64,000 nucleotides of DNA, from the NCBI RefSeq assembly GCF_023715705.1, contig NZ_JAMBOS010000017.1, positions 1-64,000 of the forward strand, in the 5' to 3' direction. The notes beneath the pieces were generated by a model. The model was not told the origin of the DNA. It searched no databases and worked only from the letters and a program-made list of their open reading frames with translations. The first letter of the stretch is position 1; the number at the start of each line of letters is the position of its first letter. A program made the position numbers and the translations under genes. Source of the DNA: Halalkalibacter oceani (GTDB taxonomy: Bacteria; Bacillota; Bacilli; Bacillales; Bacillaceae_D). Below, in pieces: positions 21,047-31,300 of this stretch.

Positions 21047-21619
21047 TCAGCCAACTTGCTCCAGAACATCTTTCAGACTGCCTGATCCCACCGAGGACAA
21101 ATGCTGTGAAAAATATCCCTCAACCCGGCCTTCATAAAGGAAAACAGCCTGCTTGCAAGCTGCTAAGTCATCAGGTTTTACAAAGCAGGGAAGCTTCCCA
21201 CCGACAGAAATTCCGCCTCTCTGCAATACCGTCGCAACAAATTCCGAGCAGAAAAAAGCATACGGCCGCTTGATTTCCTTCGCAAACAAAACGCCAAAAA
21301 GTCCGAGGAAGTTATACGTATAGCTTGTCTGCTGCGTCTCGATTTCCCGGACGTAGGACAGCATTTTTTGATAGCTTTCCTCCGTTACAGAGCAGCGATA
21401 AATCGCGCAATACGCTTCTCCGAAAAAACGGTCTCTCATATTCTCCTTTACAAATCCACCGATGAAAGGATTATTCATTCGTTTCCGTCCAAAGCTGCAG
21501 GTCATCTCCAGTTCTTTGTCAAAAGACAGGGACGCATGGTTCAAGCGCTTTTTTGTAAACAACCTGATCATCCTTGTAAAAACCGTTCCGGTATCGGTAA
21601 GTATAATATAAACATCCAT
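21047..21619 (-). CDS. Permuted papain-like / NlpC-P60-like protein of unknown role
   Basis: A 190-aa protein without signal peptide. A conserved His near the N-terminus (LNHASLSFD) and a Cys in FFCSEFVATVLQRGG near residue 125 match the circularly permuted NlpC/P60 (YiiX/YaeF-like) fold, where His precedes Cys. Such proteins are amidases, acyltransferases or isopeptidases; substrate is unknown. The start at 21619 has GGAGG 7 nt upstream. It is divergent from nothing and lies just upstream of the nrdAB promoter on the same strand. A function is not claimed beyond the fold. Confidence 0.65.
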   Translation of the reverse strand: MDVYIILTDTGTVFTRMIRLFTKKRLNHASLSFDKELEMTCSFGRKRMNNPFIGGFVKENMRDRFFGEAYCAIYRCSVTEESYQKMLSYVREIETQQTSYTYNFLGLFGVLFAKEIKRPYAFFCSEFVATVLQRGGISVGGKLPCFVKPDDLAACKQAVFLYEGRVEGYFSQHLSSVGSGSLKDVLEQVG

Positions 21620-21781
21620 CCTCTCGCCTCCATCTTCTGACGCAGCTAAAGCAGCATCTTTCTTTATAGATCATCCTATAAATTTGAAGATGGAAAAACG
21701 CTCCGAGGTTGCAAATCCTATCCGTCTTAAGGCTGATTATTTGCACACGATTAGGGCGCCCCTTTGCCCGCCCTCTCTTCC

Positions 21782-22097
21782 TCATCCCTCAGCTTCAATC
21801 ACAACCGCTGTCCCGTAGGCGATAATTTCTGCAGCTGCACTCATCAATGTAGCCGACTGCAGTCTCATGCCGACAACCGCATTGGCTCCTTTCGCTTCAG
21901 CCTCTTCGACCATGGATCGCCAGCTTTCTCGCTTCCGCCATCATGTCAGAATATCCCTTTATTTCTCCGCCGACAATTCCTTTTAAAGCCGCTGTAATAT
22001 CCCGTCCAATATGCTTCGTCTGGATCGTGCTTCCTTTGACATAGCCCTTTACCTCTGTTATTTCATAGCCGGCCACCTGCTCAGTAGTCACTATCAT
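21782..22097 (-). pseudogene. YbjQ-family (heavy-metal-binding domain) gene, frameshifted
   Basis: The N-terminal part (MIVTTEQVAGYEITEVKGYV, through EARKLAI) and the C-terminal part (MVEEAEAKGANAVVGMRLQ to the stop at 21782) are both clear YbjQ/UPF0145 sequences, together about the normal 105 aa. They lie in different frames: near 21910 the reading frame changes after the codons for KLAI, consistent with loss of a few bases, and the original frame then stops at 21897. The ribosome site GGAGG is intact. Either a recent pseudogene or a sequencing error. Confidence 0.75.
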
Positions 22098-22786
22098 CCT
22101 AATCGATTTCCTCCTTTTTTTCGATGCGCCTTTCTCTGATGAGAATCAGCAGCAAGACGACCAATGAAATCACGTAAATGTTTGGTTATCCGTAATATAG
22201 AATTTTTACTAACTAACTTCTAGGAAAGACTGAAATAAGACACTTACAAAACAAGACCCTGTGAAAGCCTTGTTGATCTATTTTTGATAGTACTGGATTC
22301 CCAATTCACAATTGCTTTGTTCGGAATAAAATACCGATCTTTTCATCTGTAATGTTCAACAGCCAGTTTCCCTTCTTATGTTGTATAGACTTATGGTTGG
22401 TGGAGTGACCTTTAACCGGCGGGCTACCCCACTAGAGTCAATCCAGTAAGTACATTGGTCAGCAATGAGTACCAACGAGAGATATCATGAAAGCGATCGG
22501 TCATATGCAAGAGAGTACAACGGAAATTTATTTGCAGAGTTAAGTTAAAAAGAGCCAGCAACAATGGATAGAAACTTTTCCTGATATTTGAACTATTCCA
22601 CCTTACTTTCTTGCGAAATTTGAAGATGGAGATTCCAAAGAACACTAGCGCAACCGATAGTTATGGATTAGGCTATCCCCTAGAAGTCTTATCGCTTCAT
22701 TTTTAAGATTCTTTTGAAGCGATTGCATAGGGAGTCGTCTGTCGGGAAAAGCTAAAGACTAAAAATATGAATGCTTATAGCCAACT
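22098..22786. other. Gene-free region with no recognisable element
   Basis: About 690 AT-rich bases between the broken ybjQ and the broken surface-protein gene. Short open frames (for example 22424-22645 minus) have no ribosome site, no conserved motif and multiple stops around them. I see no RNA, repeat or transposase that I can support; degraded coding sequence is possible. Confidence 0.4.
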
Positions 22787-25700
22787 TTACACACTCATAT
22801 CCCCCATCTCTACACCAAGCTGCTCGCCCAATCCCTGCAGAACAAGAGCATTCTCATGCAGCTGGAAGTTGGAGACATTCCGCATCACCTTAAACACCGC
22901 TTCCGGGTAAGATTCCAACATTACCCCCAATGAACCCGCCGGAAACTGCATCTGTACAGCCTCTTCTGTGTTATTGATTTCAAGGGTGATATAAGGTTTC
23001 TTTCCCTCTGCCAAATGTGCTATCAATTCATTCATCATCTCTTTCGAAAGAAAGAAATTTTCCTCCGCGACGCCGTCTTCCAACGTTATCTTCTTAAACG
23101 CAGATGGATCGACATGGAGGTTTATTCCACCGTCTGGGTTGAAGCTTAGTTCAATCGTTACAGAAGGTGAAGAAAAGTCGTCAGCACTGCTGTCTGATGA
23201 ATCATTACGGCCTGTGTTCCCGGTACCAGAAGGTGTATACAATTGGAACCGATTGGAATGGGTCTCAACCGTATTGCCTGCCCGATCCTCGCTTGAATGT
23301 GCAAATACCAATCACCATCTACACCACTTTTTGTCAATATCTCTCCATCTACAAATGAAGTCCAGCCTGATGTAGGGGCTGTTGTATTGGGTGACCATAA
23401 ATACCTTATAGATGTTGGGTCTTGACCACTAGCATCATCCGACACATTCACTACTGTCCGTGCCGATGCTGACCCTCTCTCCGTTCCATTTGTACCAAAA
23501 GTAACTGTCGGTTCAGATTTGTCAATGTGAATCGCAATGGATAAGTCAAGTGTATTGCCCGCTTTGTCGGTGACCGCAAACACTAGCATATGCTCCCCTT
23601 CTGCACTTATAGTAATCAGATCTCCATTTTGATAAGCTTGAGGGGCTCCACCATTCAATGTATAGGTGATATGGCCAATGCCACTTACACCTGCCTTCGC
23701 ATCGATGCTTGCCGTCACACTCAAGTTTGTCCAGTCGCCGCTCGTGTACCAGCTCAAGTGTTGGGGTGAGCTTTAATCCACTTGAGCTGACCTTAACGAT
23801 ACGTTGCACAGTTGTTTCGTTGCCTGCGATATCCATGGCTTTCAACACAAGCGAATAGGAACCGTCCTCCTTCAGTTTGATCGGTGAGTCATACGGACTC
23901 CAGGTGACGCCACCATCCAATGAGTATACGAAGGAAGAAATCCCTGAATCATCATACACAATCGCCGTGACTGTCACTTCCTGGTTTGACCAAGTGTCAG
24001 CCACATAAGTTTGGCCGTAGGCCCTCTTCATCCCGATATCAATGGTCGGCGAAATGCCATCGATCATTATTCCGCTTGTATCGCTCACAGGCAGTTGCAG
24101 CGAAGCATCCATCCCGTTAGCAAGGATGCGAGCAAGCTCCGGGAGTATGATCGCTCCAACCTCAATGCCACTCGAATCACTTATCCCCTCTTCGATCACA
24201 TACTCAAATTGAAGCTGATTCGTTTCCGGCTGTGTTGTATAGCTTGCCAAATAAGTATTTCCGTCGATCAAAACCGGCAAAGTCGGGGTGCCGTCCACCG
24301 TAACAGGCGTGTCATAGACTGCAGTAAACTTCAATGTATCCCCAATCCCATACTTCCCATCTGGTATGACCAGTTCAGTTATTTTCGAGGGTACCTTGAT
24401 GGTTACTTCATATCTACCCACAAATTCTGTCTGATTCGAATAAACGTCCAGCGCAAAGAGATTGTCTCCCGCACCGACTTTTTTCGTAACCGACCCTTCC
24501 ATCTTCTCCCCATTGATCCAAACCTCTGCGGCAGAATGAACAGGAGGCGCATCAAAGACCACCTCTTCGACTGCCTGATCAAAGGTCACCGTATACGAAT
24601 GGTTCCCTTGGTCAAACGCTGCATCCCACATCGCAGTTGCAGTTCCTTGGGCATCCTCTATCGTTAAAGCAGACAAGTGATTGGCGGTAAAGTCTGCAAT
24701 TAGCCGGGGATAAGACTCCCCATCGATCATCGTCCAAGTATCAGCAAAATCCAGATGTCCATAAGTGGATTGTCTTTTCATCTCAGCCGCAATCTCCAAA
24801 CCGACAACTTGATCCTTTATACTATGATCGCTACTAAATTGATAAGCTCCTACATTCACTCCGGAGGTTTCCTTATTCCAGTAAGAGAAAGATACCTACC
24901 CTACATTCACAGCTAACGCAGCAGCGATATCACCTGCCGTAACTCCTCCACCAGCATAATAATGGGAAGCGTTGCCCCAGTTGTAACCAATCAAGCCTCC
25001 CGCTTTATCTGTGCCATTAGTATTCCCTGTCGCATAAACGTTTGATACTTCCACTTTGTTGTTATAACCAATTAGCCCCCTACCATTACGCCTTCAACCT
25101 CCCCTGTCGCGTATGCAAAGGAAACAGGTATATTATTTAAACCGATTAATCCACCTGCATCTCCGTCTGACGTCACATCACCTGTCGCATAAACATATGA
25201 AACAGAACCATCATTATTATTGCCGATCAACCCGCCTGCATCTCCATCTGACGCCACGTCTCCTGTAGCATAGCTGTATGAAACATTTTCTCTATTACTT
25301 CCTATTAATCCACCAACATAGTGACTTCCCGTCACATTTGCCGCAGACTGGGAGATAGTCACTTCTCCTCCTGATTCATTATAGCCAATCAGTCCACCGA
25401 CATCTTGAAACTCGCTGTGAATCGTCCCAGAAGTATTTACATTCTCGATCTTGCCTTCATTCATGCCAACCAAACCACCTACATTGCGCTGATCAGCTCC
25501 AGTTTTGATAGTTACGTTCGTTACGCCTACATTTTTGCTCTTGCTTTCCGAAGTTGTAGCCGAAAATAAACCAACTTTTCTATTCTATACGTAGTGATAG
25601 AAAGGTTCGTTATTTCATACCCTTGGCCGTCAAAAATACCGGAGAACCGTTCATCCGTGATCTCACATGGATTTCTGTAATCGGAAGTTCCATCTTCACA

Positions 25701-25924
25701 TTTTCCGATTGGTTTCCATTCTGTGCCTTCCAAGTCAATATCGTTCATCAGGATATAATGGCCGGACAAGTCATTTCGGATATTATCGAGATCCGCCGCA
25801 TCGTAAATTTCTATCTCTTCTGCGCTTGCCTCCGCCTGAACTTTCTCGTTTAAACCCGGTATTGAGACAAATAGCGTCAGCAAAATTCCAATAGTAAAAG
25901 CCCTGTACAATCGTTTGTTAGCAT
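22787..25924 (-). pseudogene. GLUG-motif surface protein, multiply broken
   Basis: The remains of one secreted protein of about 1040 aa: signal peptide (YRAFTIGILLTLFVSIPGL...QAEA), about six GLUG repeats (patterns such as VGGLIGSN...SYSYATGDV), cadherin-like and Ig-like modules with VDGDWYLHIQA, and a C-terminal domain. The line is broken by frameshifts near 25911-25920 (start ATG 25924 is out of frame), 25578, 25075, 23765 and 23285, and by an in-frame TAG at 24896-24898. Each break restores similarity by adding one or two bases. The shared module shows it is a paralogue of the intact neighbour at 28366-33669. Confidence 0.85.
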
Positions 25925-26017
25925 GTTACCATCCTTCCCTAATGAATGACCATTTTCGCTCCGTTTTATTTCGTGGTTAACGTTGCTTCGTGAATTTCCC
26001 CACAGAAACTCACCTAA

Positions 26018-28040
26018 TCTCTGTTCAGAACACAATTAAACTATCACAAGACCCCTCACGTACTATTCGTATTGGATCACGTCCACCGTTTGCATCATCC
26101 AGAAGCACTAGCTGAACTCAAAGATTGGATTTTGCACAGCGAATCCTCGACTAAATTCATTTTTCTGTCGAGAGAGGCTTTACCGTATTTATCCAATTGC
26201 TCTGACTTACTACACAAGCAGTTTCAGTTGGCTTCAAAGGATTTAAAGCTTTCTTATGAGGAAAGCGAGGTTTGGTTTTACCAGCAACCTGAAATCGAAA
26301 TGAATGCAATCCAGCTGTCGGACATCTTCTTTATAACAGACGGCTGTCCTGCTTTGCTCCACTTGGCAGTTCAACATAACCGCTCCGATCAAGGTGTCTT
26401 GATGGATAGTATGGACAGAATCACGCCATCCTTGGAGGGTTATGTTCTCGGGGAGTGGCTTCAACATATACCCGAAGCGATCTGGACAGAAATCCATCCA
26501 TTATGCGTGACGCCTTACTTCACGATTGATTTTGCCAAGAAATTAATCCAGAAAGTAGTGCATTCACTTATTCTCCTGCTTGAACAGCATTGTTTGTTAT
26601 GTAAAACAAATGTTAGAAATCGCTGGCTCTATCGATTTCACCCCCATTGTGCAGGCAATTATTAAGGAACGATTCACTCCTTTCCAAGAAACAGACACCT
26701 GCATAAAAGAAAGGGCAGCTTTATTTTTAAACGAAGAAGGCTTGATGAAGGAGGCCGTAGAGACTGCTCTAGAAGCTGGTCTGCCTATATTAGCGCTGCA
26801 ATATATAAAGAAAATGGCTCCTGAGATGCTTTAAGTACAGGATTATGACTTATTGCGGAAAGGGTTTAAGGGGTTGGATTATAATGTAATATCACAAGAC
26901 AAAGAGGCAACGGCATTATTTCATCGGATTTCCGGATCAGCTGATTGTTTCACTTTTCGTGCACCCGAGGATATATAGAGCCCTCATGTAACCCTTAATC
27001 GAGGGAGTTTGCCATTCATTCGTCAAGCGATGACCTTCAATGGCGATATAAACAGGATCGAACAGCAGACTCTTGGGCCTGAACCTCCTAATCCATATAA
27101 TCTCCCTTTCCGCCATTTGGCTTTAGCTGAGGCTTTATATGAGAAGAATCAAATAATGCCTACGAGAGGGCAGCTTGACAAGGTATGGGAATGTGCCGGA
27201 TCTAACCATCAGCAACCTGGACTTTCCATTCCTGCTTTATGGCTGACGCTTCTTTGTGATCAAGCCGAAGGCAGGCAAAAGGAAACTCATTTCATGGCTG
27301 AGGAGATTTATTACAGATCCTTGCAGACTTCGATTCCTATTTGGAGAAGAATTGGTCAAGCTGTGCGAACTTACATCCTTTTACAAGAGGGACACATAGA
27401 GGATGCAGCGGACTGGTTATCGGAACAAAAAGAAATATTGCCCATCTACTGGCACCAGTGGACAAGCTTTGAATTTTTCATGTTTGCCAGAGCGTTGATC
27501 TTATTTCAAGAAACGGAGGAAGCCAATAACTTATTGCGACGTATGCTGACATCTGCATCGTTGGAGGAAAATTCTGGTGTTCATCTGGAACGAAGAATAC
27601 TGCAAACCATTGCTACCATCCAACTGGGGAGGCATGAGGAATCCCGCCTATATATAAGAAGCGCTTTAGAAATCGGTTGGAAAAATGGATATAAACGACT
27701 ATTTCTTGATCATGATCCGCTTGTTTTTCTCTCGATTAATGAAGTTCAAGATGAGCTTCCCGATTATTTACAACGTTATTGCAGCCAGTTATTACAACTT
27801 GGGAGAAACGAAGACCTTAAAGTTATCAGTGAAAATCCAAAAATGAAAGATGCACTAACTATTCGCGAAATTCAAATCCTTCAATGTATTCGACAAGGTT
27901 TTTCGAATCGTACTATAGGCGAACAACTGCATATCTCGGAAGGTACTGTCAAAGGTCACTTGCATCGCATTTTTAAAAAATTAAATGTCAAAAACCGCGT
28001 TCAGGCAGTAAAGGCTGCAGAAAATGACCGGATGATTTAG
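26018..28040 (+). pseudogene. MalT/LuxR-type ATP-dependent regulator, truncated and broken
   Basis: Fragments of a large LAL regulator. The open frame begins at 26018, just before the Walker B region (VLFVLDHVHRLHHPEAL), so the N-terminal P-loop and start codon are missing. A frameshift occurs near 26560-26600, a stop at 26832-26834, and further degraded sequence to about 27005. The last 343 codons (from about 27009) are open and end in an intact LuxR HTH (LTIREIQILQCIRQGFSN...LHISEGTVKGHLHRIF). It is transcribed away from the broken surface gene. The C-terminal part could still be made only if a new start is used. Confidence 0.8.
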
Positions 28041-28270
28041 CCTCCATCGATAAAGGAGCATCCTAATAGCTATGCAGACGGGTTTGACGAGCTTTTGTAG
28101 TGAAGAGTTATGGCTTGGTGACGAAAGGTGCGTCCCGGATGGTTTCACTGTCTCTATAGTTGACTCCACAAAGTCAGTCGGTGAGAGTCCTTTCAACGTC
28201 TTGACGCAAACAACGTGCAAACAGGAACTACTCACTAAAGTGTTTTCAGACTGAGCATGCACTTGTAGTT
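28041..28270 (+). other. Structured non-coding segment, identity uncertain
   Basis: Between the regulator remnant and the terminator of the large surface gene. It contains a GTGAAGAG-TTATGGCTTGGTGACGAAAGG stretch and paired blocks such as GTTGACTC with GAGTC...TCAAC (28160-28200). The texture recalls the 5' domain of a bacterial group II intron, but I cannot align it and no intron-encoded protein is near. The frame 28072-28254 has no support. Confidence 0.25.
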
Positions 28271-28274
28271 CTGC

Positions 28275-28305
28275 ACAAAAGAAAGAGGAACCCGAAGGTC
28301 CCCTC
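28275..28305 (-). terminator. Terminator of the SLH surface-protein gene
   Basis: Minus-strand hairpin GAGGGGACC-TTCG-GGTTCCTC (28285-28305) with a stable UUCG-type loop, followed by TTTCTTTTG. It lies about 60 bp past the surface gene stop. Confidence 0.7.
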
Positions 28306-28365
28306 ATGCAAGTGTTTTTCAACCTGGATGCCAGACTAGCCTTGTCTCGCCTCAGGAATAACAGG

Positions 28366-31300
28366 TTAACCATCCTTTTCATTCTGCAGCACGTTCAGTA
28401 CCTTGCTGACGACGATGGCTGCTTCTGCGCGGGTCACTTCCTGCTGTGGTCGGAAGCTTCCGTCCGGGTAGCCCGTCATCACCCCTTCTGCTTGCAGGAC
28501 GGCGACCGCCTCCACGGCCCAAGCCGAAATTTCCTGCTGATCGGTAAATGTCATCGGTTCACTCGCTTCTGCTTTCAACCTCATCGCCCGCAGGACGATT
28601 AGCGCCATCTGTTCTCTCGTGATCGGATCGTTCACCCCAAAAGTTGTTTCGTCGTAGCCCGACACGATGCCATGCACGACTCCAGCGGAAATCGACTCCC
28701 GTGCCCAATGATGCTCACTGTCGGTAAAGACCGTGCTGTGCGTTCGCTCCGTGCTATCCGTTACTCCCTTGCCTTCCTGATTCAGGGCTTGAACCGCCAT
28801 CGTCACAAACTCCGCTCGCGTCATCGTCTGATTCGGTTGGAAGGTACCGTCGGGATAGCCTTGTATCGCCCCTCGCGCCACCAAATGATAAATCTCTTCT
28901 TCCGCCCAATGTCCGTCCAAATCAGAAAAGGCCATCTGCGGACCATCGTCCTCCGACTCCCGCGGATCAAACGATTCATCTGGATGATTCGGTTCGTCTG
29001 CTGCTTCAACAGGACGGGCGATCGCGGCAAAATTCGTAAAATGATCGATGTCTCCACTGATCGTGCCTTGCTCTTCATCGATGATAATGTTATCCAGTTC
29101 CACCCACTCGTTTGCTTCTTCATCGAGCCAATACAGGCTAATCGTCCAGTCTTCCAGCACATGATTCATATTCGAGCCGAACGATTCAAGATCTAGCGTG
29201 AGGGTGATCGCGTCCTGAAAAGGTCCATCCTGATCCTTGGTCAGAGTGACGACCTTGCTGACCAGTTGCTCCTCATCCGTTAATGGCAACGTGTCTGGCA
29301 ATTGTTCCTCATCTATGGTGTCGATTGTTAAACGGAAGGAGCGTGGCCAAGCTTCAGCGGGAATCTCGACCTCACCACCATCGAAGGAAATCACGGCACC
29401 GTTACTTCCAATGAACCTGCTGTTCGACGGCCTTGACCCTCCGCCTCCACCGCCAGAAGAGCTTCTCTCCGACGTATTCAAGCGAAAACGATTCGTCGTC
29501 GCCTGCACTTCGTTGCCCGCTGCGTCCGCTGCCTGAATATGCAAATACCAGTCTCCGTCCGCATCCTTCTTCGTCAAGTTGTCGCCGCTGGTAAACGGTA
29601 GCCAATCTGCGTCACCGGCGTCCGGAGGAGACGAATCTTGCGTCCATGCATAACGCAGACTGGATTCGTCCACGCCGCTGTTGGCGTCAGCCGGACTGTC
29701 GGTGACGGTCACCTTCGTCTCTGCGTAGGTGGACCAGGATTCATTTCCATCGGTGCCGAAATGGACCGACGGAGGGGTCTGGTCGATCCGAATTGTCCGT
29801 TCCGCTTCAACTGCGTTACCCGCGTCGTCCTGAGCACTCACGAGCAGGCCATGCACCCCTTCGGTGGCAAATTCAAGCGGGGCGGTATATGCTTGCCAAT
29901 CAACACCGTTGTTCAGAGAATAGAACAACATATCCACAGGCAGGCCATCCTCATTGGAAGCATACACGGCTGCCGTCACGTTTTGGGTGGTCCATGCGCT
30001 GGGAGAATATAAACTGCCGTCCGCGTAAGTCAACGTGATGTCCAGGTTACTCGGCACAGGCAAAGCTGTCTTTGCCATGACCTCGACTGCCTCGCTCGTT
30101 CCGGAGGCGTTCACAGCCACCAAACGGTAACCATAATCCGTATTCGGAGCAAGCCCTGTATCAACATGCGAGGTTGACGGACCTCGGTATACTTCTTTGT
30201 CGTCACGGACCAAGATGTATTCATCTGCATACGGTACAGGATCCCAACTCAGATGAATCTCCGTCTCCTCCGTATTGTCCACCGATAGGTTCGGTTGCGC
30301 TGGCACCGGCAAGTCCGTTCGTGCACTCGCTTCCGACGCTTCACTCGTTCCACTAGCGTTAACAGCAACCAGGGAGTATTCATAGATGGTATCCGGTTCT
30401 AATCCCGTATCTTCATACGATGGAGACGAGCCTCGGTACACTTCTTCGTCACCGTCACGGATTAAAATGTACTCATCCGCATACGGCACAGGATCCCAGC
30501 TCAAATGAATCTCCGTCTCTTCCGTATTGTCCACCGATAGGTTCGGTTGCGCTGGCACCGGAGGAGCAACCGTGATGGTAATGTTTGCTGTACCCACTGC
30601 CCCATACTCCGTTTCAACTTGTAACGTCACCCCCAAGGTTTGCGGGGTCGATGTGTAGTCCGATACATCTAATGTCTCATTCGTGCTCGCTTCTACACCA
30701 TCCACCAACCATGTCACCTTTTCAATATTTGCTACCGGGTGACTGTATGCAGCTTGCAATTGCCCACTTTCTTCATAGTCTAAAGTAAGAACCGAATCAA
30801 CTTCCTCCCCGTCATACATAATCCCGACATCGGGAGCAAAATCCAACGCAATGAAGGCATACTCCTGCTCATCCGCATAGTCCTCTGTTGTTGAATTTTC
30901 ATATCCGTACAGTATCAGTTCGGAAGAGTTTTCATAAAATACATCACTATCGAAAATAGCATCAGGGTTTAATACTGTTACTTTGGTAAGGTCATTCCTT
31001 CCAAGTGCATAATTTTCAATATGTGTGACGCTATCAGGAATAACCACCTCGGTCAAGTTATTAGTAAAGAATGCATATTGACCAATTGTTAGTACGCTAT
31101 CAGAAATGATAACTTCGGTTAGATTGTTGTCTGCGAATGCATTAACATCAATCCTTAGCGCACTATCAGGAATGATGACTCCAGTCAAATTGTTGTTCGA
31201 AAATGCATATCTCCCAATTTCTGTTACATTGTCAGGAACCTCTATGTCTCTTAAATCGTTATATGCGAATGCCCGATTACCGATATATTCCAACGTGTCT

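Noticed and set aside
22424-22645. Possible small membrane protein on the minus strand
   Set aside because: No ribosome site, no conserved pattern, and stop-rich surroundings; it is a chance frame.
25072-25473. Regular short repeats suggesting a CRISPR array
   Set aside because: The repeats encode GLUG motifs (GGLIG...SYATGDV) in a continuous protein frame with diverged DNA, not identical repeats with unique spacers.
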